Assembly: GCA_021779095.1 (NCBI GenBank)
Contig: JAJYBI010000007.1
Coordinates: 1-64,000 of the forward strand
Reading direction: 5' to 3'
DNA length: 64,000 bases
Source: Deltaproteobacteria bacterium
Lineage (GTDB): Bacteria; Desulfobacterota; Desulfuromonadia; Geobacterales; JAJYBI01
Made by a program: the position numbers and the translations under genes. This document shows positions 51,962-60,513 of this stretch, piece by piece (the first letter of the stretch is position 1; each line of letters begins with the position of its first letter). The notes beneath the pieces are model-generated. The model was not told the DNA's origin. It worked only from the letters and a program-made list of their open reading frames with translations, and did no database searches.

Positions 51962-52333
51962 TCATCTGCATACCGTCTTGAGCGCATCTGCAAGGTACGA
52001 TGCGGCGGGGACCGGGAGCGGCTGGTCCGTCGGGTGGTAGCGGTTCACCACCATGCCGTCCCGATCGTAGATGACGATGGCGCGGTAGCGGTAGCTGCCG
52101 TCGGCACAGTCGAACTCCAGCGTGTCCACGGCATACGCACGCTCCCCCGGGACGCGGAAGGTGCGGCGGATCTGCGCGACGCGGGTTGTCGACGACGGCC
52201 GCTGCACCGGTCCCAGTTCACAGACGACCCGGCCGTCGTCGTGGAGGGGGCGCCAGACGGGTGCCGCGGCGGCCGGTTGCGGGACATTTCCGGCGAGCAG
52301 GGTCAGGGTGATGATCAGCGCATGGATAGGCAT
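51962..52333 (-). CDS. Secreted protein, surface-adhesin-E-like
   Basis: A 123-residue protein with a signal peptide (to about residue 24), then VWRPLHDDGRVVCELGPV, RVAQIRRTF and SYRYRAIVIYDRDGMVV, with three cysteines. The layout recalls the small surface-adhesin E domain. Role unknown. A truncated relative lies at 47931-48018. Confidence 0.6.
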   Translation of the reverse strand: MPIHALIITLTLLAGNVPQPAAAAPVWRPLHDDGRVVCELGPVQRPSSTTRVAQIRRTFRVPGERAYAVDTLEFDCADGSYRYRAIVIYDRDGMVVNRYHPTDQPLPVPAASYLADALKTVCR

Positions 52334-52342
52334 AGTGAAGTG

Positions 52343-52374
52343 AAAGGGGCGGTTCGAATGAACCGCCCCTTTTG
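52343..52374 (-). terminator. Terminator downstream of the cytochrome cluster
   Basis: AAAGGGGCGGTTC, loop, GAACCGCCCCTTTT. Read on the minus strand it ends the operon 52391-55013; it also precedes the gene at 51962. Confidence 0.8.
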
Positions 52375-52390
52375 TTGTCCGCCGATCAGG

Positions 52391-52795
52391 TCAGTGCTTG
52401 CCCGGGGCCAGCTTGACCCCGCGCCGCTCCCAGGTGATGTAGGCCTCCAGGGCGATCATCTTGGGATCGTCGGCGGCCAGCACCTTCCCCTGTTCCGGGT
52501 TCTGGATACACCAGTTGATCATGTCCCGCAATCCCACCACCTTCCCCAGCTGTTTCTGGAACTTGGGGTAGGTCTCCGGGTGGGTGTCGGAAGCGTTGGG
52601 GTGGCACATGTCGCAGGATACCGAGTTTCCCCCCAGTGCGCCGCTGTGGAACCACTTCTCTCCCTCCTTCACCATATACCGGTAGGCATCGTCCCATTTC
52701 TTCAGGTCTTCCCTGGTGTACTCGTCGGACCGGACCGGCGTCTGCCAGCATGCCAGCAGCGCCACTACCAAAGCTCCAATGAAAACGTTCCGCAT
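52391..52795 (-). CDS. Monohaem c-type cytochrome
   Basis: A 134-residue periplasmic protein with a signal peptide (to about residue 23) and one haem-binding CDMCH motif near residue 63. The C-terminal part (EAYITWERRGVKLAPGKH) is typical of cytochrome c thiosulfate-oxidation-type domains. ATG behind GAGGAAACC. It is the last gene of a three-gene set with the phosphoesterase and peroxidase, so it may carry electrons for the peroxidase. Confidence 0.85.
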   Translation of the reverse strand: MRNVFIGALVVALLACWQTPVRSDEYTREDLKKWDDAYRYMVKEGEKWFHSGALGGNSVSCDMCHPNASDTHPETYPKFQKQLGKVVGLRDMINWCIQNPEQGKVLAADDPKMIALEAYITWERRGVKLAPGKH

Positions 52796-52817
52796 GGTTT
52801 CCTCCTGGTTCGTCGGC

Positions 52818-53897
52818 TCAGTAACGGGTCTGAGGCGGGATGCGATCCTTGGGGTCCTGGTACTTCGTATCCGACGGGTGCGCCATCCTGGCATCCTTCT
52901 CTACGGTCCGGGGAGTGTTCTCCCAGAGGCCGTAATGATGGGCGAACCCGTTCCGGCCGGCGATGTCGATATGCCCCCAGCCGGTGCCGTCCCGCTCCTT
53001 GAACGGGTCGGCGCGGTTCATGAACACGGTGATGTCCGGTATCTTGTTCGGTTTCTGGGAATAACTCACCGGATAGGGCCAGGGCCAGGCGGTGGACATG
53101 AAGGCGTTGAAGGAGATGTGGCCGATCTGGTTGTACAGCACCTGGTGCACATGGCCGTGGAACACGGTGACCTGCCTGAACGGCTTCAACAGCGCCTGGA
53201 CCTTCTCCGCGTCGTCGGTCCAGAAGTTCCACGGCTTGAAGACCTTGTAGAGCGGCGAGTGGGACAGGACCACCAGCGGCGTGTCCTTCGATATCTTCGC
53301 CAGGTCGTTCTTCAACCAGGCGCGCTGCGCGTCCTTTACCATGAATGGCGAACCGTGCGGGTTGTCGAGCCTCGCCATCTGGTGCATCCGCTCCTCGGCG
53401 GTCGGCCATTTTTCGTGGGTCCAGTAGTCGTCGGTGAGGATGCTGTTCAGGACGACGAAATGCACCCCCTTGTGGTCGAAGCTGTAGTGGTCGGGGCCGA
53501 AGTTCTTCCGCCAGTACTCCCCCAGGTCCAGGTAGTAGTCGTGCTCCCCCATGACCCATTTCACCGGGGTGGTCAGCTCCTTCATGATCTCCCGCCCGTG
53601 GTCGATCTCCTCCTTTTTCCCCAGCTGGGCCAGGTCGCCGCCGAAGACGACGAAGTCCGGCTGCGGATCGAGGAAGTTCACCTCGAACACCGCCTTGCGC
53701 AGCCCCTTGTCGAAGTTCTGGACGAATTCCGTCCCCTTGATGTGGGTCAGGTGGGCGTCGGAGATGTAGGCGAAGGTGAACTTCTGGTCGGGGGCCTTTC
53801 CCCAGACGATCTCCACCAGCCCCATGGGGAGGGCCGCCGCCGCACCCAGCAGCCCGGCTCCTTTCAGGAACGTCCTACGATCGATACCGTTACGCAT
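52818..53897 (-). CDS. Tat-exported metallophosphoesterase
   Basis: A 359-residue protein with a twin-arginine signal (DRRTFLKGAGLLGAAAALP) and a calcineurin-like metallophosphoesterase domain: SDAHLTH, GGDLAQLG, MGEHDYY, and VLSHSPL / FHGHVHQ, together the five metal-ligand blocks. Substrate unknown; predicted periplasmic. It lies between the dihaem peroxidase and monohaem cytochrome genes. Confidence 0.88.
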   Translation of the reverse strand: MRNGIDRRTFLKGAGLLGAAAALPMGLVEIVWGKAPDQKFTFAYISDAHLTHIKGTEFVQNFDKGLRKAVFEVNFLDPQPDFVVFGGDLAQLGKKEEIDHGREIMKELTTPVKWVMGEHDYYLDLGEYWRKNFGPDHYSFDHKGVHFVVLNSILTDDYWTHEKWPTAEERMHQMARLDNPHGSPFMVKDAQRAWLKNDLAKISKDTPLVVLSHSPLYKVFKPWNFWTDDAEKVQALLKPFRQVTVFHGHVHQVLYNQIGHISFNAFMSTAWPWPYPVSYSQKPNKIPDITVFMNRADPFKERDGTGWGHIDIAGRNGFAHHYGLWENTPRTVEKDARMAHPSDTKYQDPKDRIPPQTRY

Positions 53898-53900
53898 GGC

Positions 53901-55013
53901 TCACTCCTTTGTCGGGGGTATGGTTGTCGCGGCAAACCGGGGGCTGGTCAACGCCTTCATGAATTCCACCAGGTCGGCCTTGTCCTGCTGACTGAGATTA
54001 AGCTGTCTGATACCGCTGTCCAGGAACGGATTGGGCTCGCCCCCCCTGTCGTAGAGGTCCACCACCTCCTCCAGGGTCTTGATGCTGCCGTCGTGCATGT
54101 AGGGCGGGGTGACCGCGATGTTGCGCAGGGTGGGGGTCTTGAAGGCGCCGATGTCCGACGGGGTGAGGGTGACGGCGAACCGTCCCAGCTCCGAGGCGTC
54201 ACGATCGGTGAGGACGCTCTTGTCGATATCCTTCCCCGCCCGTTTCGCCGTGCGGAAGGCGCTGACGATCGGCATGATCCGGTCGCCGATCCGCTTGAAC
54301 CCCACCCCCACGTTGTGGAACTTGTTGTCGGTGAAGATGGCGCTCGTCTGGCCGATGGTGTGGCAGTCCTGGCAGCGCCCCCGCACCCGGAAGATCTCCA
54401 GGCCGCGGATCGCCGATGCGGACATGGCGCTTTTGTCGCCGCCGTACAGGTAGCGGTCGAAGGGGGAATCGCCGGCGACGACCGTCCGCTCGAAGCTGGC
54501 GATCGCCTTCACCACCTGGTCGATGGTGATCGACTTCGGTTCCACGCCGAAGACCTTCCTGAACGCGGCGGGGTAGGAGGGGTCGGAGCGGATGGTGGCG
54601 AGGATCGGCTCGTGGGTCGCGAGGCCGTGTTCGATGGGGTTCACGAACGGGTCCTTCGCCTGGGCCTCAAGGGAGGGGCGCCGGCCGTCCCAGAACTGGG
54701 TCGTGAAGAACGCGGCGTTGATCACAGTCGGCGCGTTGCGGGTACCTTTCTGCTTGCGGATACCCTCCGCCACCGGCAGCCGGTCGGTGAACGCCTTTGC
54801 CGGGTCGTGGCAGTGGGAGCAGCTGATGGTGCCGTCGCCGCTGAACCGCTTGTCCTCGAAGAGGCGCTTGCCGAGGGCGATCTTGTCGGGGGTCTGGGGA
54901 TTGTCGGCGGGGACGGGTACATCGGGGAGGCCGAGGAGCGCGGGTTCCGCTCCATAGACCACAGTGCAGCAGGTGAAGAGTGTTGCCGCCAGCAGGGTTC
55001 GTAGCATCCGCAT
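53901..55013 (-). CDS. Dihaem cytochrome c peroxidase (MauG/CcpA family)
   Basis: A 370-residue periplasmic enzyme with two CxxCH haem sites: CSHCH (about residue 65) and CQDCH (about 208). Family blocks: LGKRLFEDKRFSGDGTISC, RNAPTVINAAFF, FWDGRRPSLEAQA and FKTPTLRNIAVTPPYMHDG. Reduces peroxide using cytochrome electrons, or oxidises a protein partner if MauG-like. ATG at 55013 is set by GGAGGTGACCCG. Confidence 0.93.
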   Translation of the reverse strand: MRMLRTLLAATLFTCCTVVYGAEPALLGLPDVPVPADNPQTPDKIALGKRLFEDKRFSGDGTISCSHCHDPAKAFTDRLPVAEGIRKQKGTRNAPTVINAAFFTTQFWDGRRPSLEAQAKDPFVNPIEHGLATHEPILATIRSDPSYPAAFRKVFGVEPKSITIDQVVKAIASFERTVVAGDSPFDRYLYGGDKSAMSASAIRGLEIFRVRGRCQDCHTIGQTSAIFTDNKFHNVGVGFKRIGDRIMPIVSAFRTAKRAGKDIDKSVLTDRDASELGRFAVTLTPSDIGAFKTPTLRNIAVTPPYMHDGSIKTLEEVVDLYDRGGEPNPFLDSGIRQLNLSQQDKADLVEFMKALTSPRFAATTIPPTKE

Positions 55014-55178
55014 CGGGTCACCTCCTATCGGGCTGTTGAAAAAGTATAGACAGTGGAATCCGGCTGTCAAACGGCATACCTGCGCGAGAATGCACGGGAA
55101 TTTTCGTTGACAGCGAAGACCGGCTCTACTAGCATGCCGGTGGACCGGGAGGTCACGTCGCGCGGCACGGGAGGGGGC

Positions 55179-56075
55179 ATGGAGATGGATCGGGAACTGC
55201 AGGAGCAGCTGAAACGGGTGTTGACGACGCTGGAGTCGCTCATGCCCCGGCCGGTGGTACCCATCGACTGGGCGGCGTCTCACGCGGCCAGCTGGCGGCG
55301 GCACTCCTTCGCCGGGTACCTGGAGCCGGTGCCGGAGGTGGAGGGGATCCACCTGGACGATCTGTTGGGGATCGAGCAGCAGAAAGCGGTCGTGGAGGAG
55401 AATACCCGCCAGTTCCTGGCCGGGCTCCCCGCCAACAACATCCTCCTCTGGGGGACGCGCGGTACCGGCAAGTCGTCGCTGGTCCGGGCGCTGCTCCACG
55501 CCTATGCCCCCGAGGGGTTACGGGTGGTGCAGGTGGACAAGGACGACCTGATCCACCTCCCCGACATCGTGGACCAGATCAAGAGGCAGCCGTACCGGTA
55601 TATCATCTTTTCCGACGACGTCTCCTTCGAGGTGGGGGAGTCGAGCTACAAGATGCTGAAAAGCGCCCTGGACGGCTCGGTGTACGCCACCCCCGCCAAC
55701 ACCCTCATCTACATCACCTCCAACCGGCGGCACCTCCTTCCCGAATACGAGACCGACAACCGCGGCGCCATGCTGGTGAACAACGAGATTCACCACGGCG
55801 AATCGGTGGAGGAGAAGATCTCCCTCTCCGGCCGGTTCGGCCTCTGGGTCTCTTTTCACCCCTTTTCCCAGGACCAGTACCTGGAGGTGGTCCGGCAGTG
55901 GGTGGCAAAGCTCGCCGCCGTAAGCGGCGGCACCCTTCCCTGGGACCGGGAGGCGGAGCTGGCGGCCATCGAATGGTCCCGGCAGAAGGGGGACGCGAGC
56001 GGCCGGATCGCCTGGCAGTTCGCCAGCCACTGGGTGGGGAAACGGCTCCTGGCCGGCGCTGCCCCGGTATCCTGA
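55179..56075 (+). CDS. DUF815-type AAA+ ATPase, copy 2
   Basis: A 298-residue paralogue of the ATPase at 43116-43988. LDDLLGIEQQKAVVEENTRQF, Walker A GTRGTGKSSLVRA, Walker B YIIFSDDVSF, LIYITSNRRHLLPEYETDN and SGRFGLWVSFHPFSQDQYLEVV. Start at 55179 behind GGGAGGGGGC; an ATG two codons on is possible. It is divergent from the peroxidase operon and followed by the QueG-like gene. Confidence 0.88.
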   Translation: MEMDRELQEQLKRVLTTLESLMPRPVVPIDWAASHAASWRRHSFAGYLEPVPEVEGIHLDDLLGIEQQKAVVEENTRQFLAGLPANNILLWGTRGTGKSSLVRALLHAYAPEGLRVVQVDKDDLIHLPDIVDQIKRQPYRYIIFSDDVSFEVGESSYKMLKSALDGSVYATPANTLIYITSNRRHLLPEYETDNRGAMLVNNEIHHGESVEEKISLSGRFGLWVSFHPFSQDQYLEVVRQWVAKLAAVSGGTLPWDREAELAAIEWSRQKGDASGRIAWQFASHWVGKRLLAGAAPVS

Positions 56076-56211
56076 GACGGGATTGTGCGATCCTCCCGTT
56101 ACGTTTGACGTGGGTACCACTCCGTGGAACAATGTATTCAACCATCTGCCGTTACGGGGGGCGACCGACGTCCCGGGCACGGCTAACGTCCTTGCGGAGA
56201 GGGGGTAACGG

Positions 56212-57027
56212 ATGAACGACCGGATAACGGCCGGGATCGAACGGTTCGTGGCGGAGACCCCCGCCAACACCCGCACGGATGGCGGGCTCTATTTCGACCC
56301 GCCGCTGGTGGGTTTCGCGGCGCAGGACGATCCGCTCTTCACCGATTATAAGCGGATCATCGGCGACCATCACCTGCTGCCGTCCGCATTCCTGGCGGAT
56401 GAAGACGGCGCGGCGCCGGCTGCCGGCACGGTGATCTGCTGGGTCCTTCCCATCAGTCAAGAGGTGCGTGAGAGCAACCGGCTGAAAGAGCGGGTGCCGT
56501 CCCGCCTCTGGTCCCACACCCGCCAGTACGGCGAGGCGCTGAACGGGGCGCTGCGCCGGCACCTGGTGGCGCACCTGGAGGAGCTCGGCCACCGGGCGGT
56601 GGCGCCGCAGTACTCCCCCTTGTGGCGGGAGATCGCCACCCCCGCCGGTCCCACCTCCACCTGGTCGGAGCGGCATGCCGCCTATGCGGCGGGGCTCGGG
56701 ACCTTCAGCCTCAACGACGGCCTCATCACGCCGCGGGGGATCGCCCACCGCTGCGGCAGCGTCGTCACCGATCTCGTCATCCCGCCGACGCCGCGCACCG
56801 CCCCCGACCACACCCACAACTGCCTGTATCACCGCAACGGGAGCTGCGGTGCCTGTGTTGCCCGCTGCCCCGTCGGTGCGCTCTCCCTGAAGGGGCACGA
56901 CAAGCCTCTCTGCCGCGACTACGTGTACGGAACGCTGCCGGCGGAGCTTGCGGAACGGTACGGCGTGCAGGCCACCGGCTGCGGCCTCTGCCAGACCCGG
57001 GTGCCGTGCGAGTTCCGCATCCCGTGA
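56212..57027 (+). CDS. QueG-like iron-sulfur protein
   Basis: A 271-residue protein resembling the C-terminal region of epoxyqueuosine reductase-type proteins: AAYAAGLGTFSLNDGLIT, the [4Fe-4S] motif NGSCGACVARCPVGAL and the second set CGLCQTRVPCEF. It lacks the full-length N-terminal part of QueG and may be a relative rather than the queuosine enzyme. ATG behind GAGAGGGGG. The DUF815 ATPase gene precedes it by 136 nt. Confidence 0.75.
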   Translation: MNDRITAGIERFVAETPANTRTDGGLYFDPPLVGFAAQDDPLFTDYKRIIGDHHLLPSAFLADEDGAAPAAGTVICWVLPISQEVRESNRLKERVPSRLWSHTRQYGEALNGALRRHLVAHLEELGHRAVAPQYSPLWREIATPAGPTSTWSERHAAYAAGLGTFSLNDGLITPRGIAHRCGSVVTDLVIPPTPRTAPDHTHNCLYHRNGSCGACVARCPVGALSLKGHDKPLCRDYVYGTLPAELAERYGVQATGCGLCQTRVPCEFRIP

Positions 57028-57103
57028 CAGCCGTAAGGGCGGTAGCAATAACCGGACGGCTGTGCTAGCATGCCGGCAATTCATCCGTAAGACAGGATCT
57101 GCC

Positions 57104-58603
57104 ATGACCGGATTCGTGAGGAATGTGACCGTCGTGCTGGTTATCGCCTGCGGTGCGGGGTGTGCGACCGTGCCGCGTGACGACAGCGGCGCCGTCGCCC
57201 TCAGGCTGCGGAACGAACTGCGCGGCGTCGGGGCCGACTACCGTTCCCCCGCCGAGTTCCGCAGTTTTTCCGATACGGTGACGAGGGCCGAGGTGCTCGC
57301 CACCACCGGCAGGGGAGCTGAGGCCGGGAAGGTTTTCCGGCTGGCGGTCCTGAAGGGACGCATGCTGATGACGGAGGCCGCGTCGAAGCCTCCCTTGCCG
57401 GTGACCCCCGCCGATCGGGGGAGCGAGACTCCGCAAGCACGGCGTGGCGCCGGCCATCCCGTCGTTGCGGCTCCTCCGAAGCATGCAGTCGTAGGGGCGG
57501 CCCGCGCAGCATTGACACCGTCCGAACGCGAGAGTCCCGCCGCCGCGCCCGCCGTGCCGGTCCCATCGTCTCCGCCGGTCCTTCACCGCAGACCGGCACC
57601 TTCCCCGGCATCGAAACCGGCGCCGAAGGCCTCGCCGGGAGAGCGTTTCATGGCGGCGGACGACGGCGTCGATACGCTCCCCGCCGACGAGCGGAGCCGC
57701 ATCGTCGGCACGCGGTCGGCGTACCTGGTCCGTAAGGGGGATTCCCTGACGCGGATCGGCGCCCGGCTCGGCGTGGACTGGCGGCAGCTCGCCCGGATCA
57801 ACGGCATCGATCCCGATGGCATGCTACGGACCGGTCAGCTCCTGTACTACGACAACCACCGGATCGTACCGAAACGGGTGCGTGACGGCATCGTCATCAA
57901 CATCCCCGACCGGACCCTCTACCTCTTCAAGGGGGGAAAGGTGCGGAGATCCTATCCCGTGACACTGGGGCGGCCGCAGCGACCGGACGACGAACCGCAG
58001 TGGAAGACCCCCATCGGACGCTTTACCATCACCGCCAAGGAGAAGGACCCCGCCTGGCGCGTACCGACGTCGATCCAGGAGGAGATGGAGCGGAAGGGGG
58101 AAGAGGTGGTGAAGGAGGTGCCGCCGGGCGACGACAACCCGCTGGGGAAATACGCGCTCCGGACGACATTCCCGGGGATCATGATCCACAGTACCATCGC
58201 GCCGGCCTCCATCTATTCCTTCAGCAGCCATGGCTGCATCCGGGTGAGTCCCGACAACATGGAGGAGCTGTTCCGGTCGGTGTCCGTCCGGACCCCGGGG
58301 GAGATCGTCTACCAGCCGGTGAAGCTCTTCGTGTCACACACGGGGAGGGTCTTCCTGGAGGTGCACCGCGACATCTACGGCGTCTACCGGGGAGACCTGC
58401 CGGGGGTCGCCCGGCGGCTGATCCGGCACGAGAACGTCGCCGGACGGGTGGACTGGCATCTCGTCGAGCGGGCGCTGAAAAACAGCAGCGGCATCCCCGA
58501 GGAGATCACCCGCGACGCAACCGACCATCGGAAGAGTGCCGTCGGGCATGCATCCGGCCACCTTTCCCGCCACGCACGATCCGGGGCTTCGGACGACTCG
58601 TGA
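57104..58603 (+). CDS. L,D-transpeptidase with LysM domain
   Basis: A 499-residue envelope enzyme. N-terminal lipoprotein-like signal (CGAGC), a low-complexity Ala/Pro linker (about 90-180), LysM peptidoglycan-binding domain (YLVRKGDSLTRIGARLGVDW, about 206-250) and a YkuD catalytic domain with SFSSHGCIRVS near residue 375, which contains the active-site cysteine. Links or modifies peptidoglycan. A trailing segment follows the catalytic domain. Confidence 0.92.
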   Translation: MTGFVRNVTVVLVIACGAGCATVPRDDSGAVALRLRNELRGVGADYRSPAEFRSFSDTVTRAEVLATTGRGAEAGKVFRLAVLKGRMLMTEAASKPPLPVTPADRGSETPQARRGAGHPVVAAPPKHAVVGAARAALTPSERESPAAAPAVPVPSSPPVLHRRPAPSPASKPAPKASPGERFMAADDGVDTLPADERSRIVGTRSAYLVRKGDSLTRIGARLGVDWRQLARINGIDPDGMLRTGQLLYYDNHRIVPKRVRDGIVINIPDRTLYLFKGGKVRRSYPVTLGRPQRPDDEPQWKTPIGRFTITAKEKDPAWRVPTSIQEEMERKGEEVVKEVPPGDDNPLGKYALRTTFPGIMIHSTIAPASIYSFSSHGCIRVSPDNMEELFRSVSVRTPGEIVYQPVKLFVSHTGRVFLEVHRDIYGVYRGDLPGVARRLIRHENVAGRVDWHLVERALKNSSGIPEEITRDATDHRKSAVGHASGHLSRHARSGASDDS

Positions 58604-58643
58604 CGCCGCCGTGCCGTTACCCCACCCATTCCGGGAGCCGTTC

Positions 58644-59723
58644 ATGGACCGATCCCTGTTCTACACCCTCACCGTCTTCGCGATATTCATCCTCCTCCTC
58701 TACCTGGTGTACGCCGTCGTCGCGCCGTTTCTCGCCTCGCTTCTATGGGCGGGGGTCATCGGCATCCTCACCTATCCGGTGTACCGGCGGCTGCGCAGCC
58801 GTCTCGGCGGTCGGAAGAACGTCGCCGCCGGGCTCATGACCGGCGCGGTGGTGCTCTTGTTCGTGCTGCCGGTGGTGGGGCTGAGCTTCTTCATCGCGCG
58901 GGAGGCCGCCAGCGCCTACGGTTTTCTCGAACGCGCCACGGCCGACGGCGGACACCGGGTGATGAACGACATCCTTTCCCATCCGCTGGTCAAAACGTTG
59001 ATCGACCGGGTCCAGCCCTACACCGGACCGCTCGATTTCTCCCTCGATACCACCGTATTCCCGGAGATGAAGAAGGTGGCCGCCCTCGTACTCAACTACT
59101 CCAAGGCGCTGGTCAAGAACGTCTTCCTCATCATCATCAAGCTGATCCTGACCATCATCGCCCTGTTCTTCGTCTACCGCGACGGCGAACGGTTCCGGCA
59201 GCAGCTCCTGTCCGTCATCCCGCTCAACGACCTGCACAAGCAGACGCTGGTCGATACGGTGGAGCGGGTGCTGATGGCGGTGGTCTACGGCGTCTTTCTC
59301 ACCTGCCTCGTGCAGGGGACGCTGGGGGGACTCGGCTTCTGGGTGACCGGCCTGCCGTCGCCGGTGCTGTTCGGCGCCATGATGTCGGTGAGCGCCCTGA
59401 TCCCGGTGGTCGGAACGGCGCTCATCTGGCTGCCGGGGGCGGTTTACCTGATGATGACGGGGGATGTGGCGATGGGGGCCGGGTTGATCGTCTGGGGCGT
59501 CGCCGCGGTGAGTTCCATCGACAACGTCATCCGTCCGATTTTCATCAGCGGCAAGGCGCGGCTGTCGGTGCTCGTGGTGGCCGTCGGTGGCCTCGGCGGC
59601 CTCGTGGCCTTCGGCGTCATCGGGGTCGTGGTCGGGCCGCTCTTGCTGGCGCTCTCCCTGGCACTTTTCGACATCTACCGGCACAACATCGGTGACGACG
59701 GGACGCCGACGCCGACGGCATAG
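58644..59723 (+). CDS. AI-2E transporter family permease
   Basis: A 359-residue membrane protein with about seven helices, matching the UPF0118/AI-2E (YdiK, TqsA) family: KLILTIIALFFVYRDGERF, VQGTLGGLGFWVTGLPSPVLFGAMMSVSALIPVVGTALIWLP in shorter pieces, and SIDNVIRPIFISGKA. Some members export quorum-sensing signals or act as Na+/H+ antiporters; the substrate is unknown. It follows the transpeptidase gene by 40 nt. Confidence 0.88.
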   Translation: MDRSLFYTLTVFAIFILLLYLVYAVVAPFLASLLWAGVIGILTYPVYRRLRSRLGGRKNVAAGLMTGAVVLLFVLPVVGLSFFIAREAASAYGFLERATADGGHRVMNDILSHPLVKTLIDRVQPYTGPLDFSLDTTVFPEMKKVAALVLNYSKALVKNVFLIIIKLILTIIALFFVYRDGERFRQQLLSVIPLNDLHKQTLVDTVERVLMAVVYGVFLTCLVQGTLGGLGFWVTGLPSPVLFGAMMSVSALIPVVGTALIWLPGAVYLMMTGDVAMGAGLIVWGVAAVSSIDNVIRPIFISGKARLSVLVVAVGGLGGLVAFGVIGVVVGPLLLALSLALFDIYRHNIGDDGTPTPTA

Positions 59724-59776
59724 CACGAACGGACGCCGAATATACAGGGGTGTACATTGACAAGCCGACATGACCC

Positions 59777-59905
59777 CCCCTCCCTCCGGGAGAGGGCTAG
59801 GGTGAGGGGAAAGGCCGATTTCCCATTCCACAAATCTCCCTCATCCGGCCTCCGGCCCCTTCTCCCAGAGGGAGAAGGGTTTAGCTGAAGATCAGCGCTA
59901 ATCAG
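59777..59905. repeat. Palindrome-rich repeat, second relative of the MITE-like element
   Basis: CCCTCCGGGAGAGGG and CTTCTCCCAGAGGGAGAAG palindromes, ending in AGCTGAAGATCAGCGCTAAT, which matches the right end of the element at 48121-48276. A matching left end was not found. Confidence 0.5.
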
Positions 59906-59925
59906 GTATCGTTTCGGCGAAACGG

Positions 59926-60513
59926 TTACCTGTCGGCGCAGATGCCGGCGAGCCGGCGGTAGTCGTCCGGGGTGTCCATCTCCAGCAGCACCCCCTGGTC
60001 GTCGATCGGAACGAACCGCAGCTCTTCCGCATTGTGCACCAGGTCGCGCAGGGTGAGGCCGTCGTTCAGCCCGTCCAGAAGCCGGCGGGGGAAGACCACC
60101 GGATGGCCCCGCCGGCCGTCGCAGACCGGGATGATGATGGCGTCCGGGTCACGCCTGCCGGTGTCCGCCAGGCGCGTAACGGTTTCGGGAGAGACCAGCG
60201 GGTGGTCGCAGAGGGCGATCATGACCCCGTTCGCGTCCGGCGGCAGGGCGTCGCGGCCGGCCCGGACCGAATCGGCCATCTCCCCCTCCGGGTCCATAGT
60301 GCGGACGACCCGTACCGGGTATGCCGCCACCGCTTCGACGACCGCGTCGCCGTCGGGGGATACCACCACCAGCGGCTCCACCATCCCCCCCTTGAGCAGC
60401 GTCTCCACGCAGTGGACCACCGCCGCCGTGCCGTCAAGGGGGAGGAGCTGCTTGCAGCTCCCCATCCGCCTCGACCGGCCGGCCGCCAGCAGGATCGCCG
60501 TGATGCGCGCCAT
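59926..60513 (-). CDS. MocA-like molybdenum cofactor nucleotidyltransferase
   Basis: A 195-residue NTP transferase with ILLAAGRSRRMGSCKQLLPL, the LCDHPLVSPETV and GHPVVFPRRLLDGL motifs of MocA/MobA-type enzymes, which attach CMP or GMP to molybdopterin. Given the hydroxylase genes upstream, CMP transfer is likely. ATG behind GAGGAGGATGC. Overlaps the XdhC frame by 80 nt. Confidence 0.85.
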   Translation of the reverse strand: MARITAILLAAGRSRRMGSCKQLLPLDGTAAVVHCVETLLKGGMVEPLVVVSPDGDAVVEAVAAYPVRVVRTMDPEGEMADSVRAGRDALPPDANGVMIALCDHPLVSPETVTRLADTGRRDPDAIIIPVCDGRRGHPVVFPRRLLDGLNDGLTLRDLVHNAEELRFVPIDDQGVLLEMDTPDDYRRLAGICADR

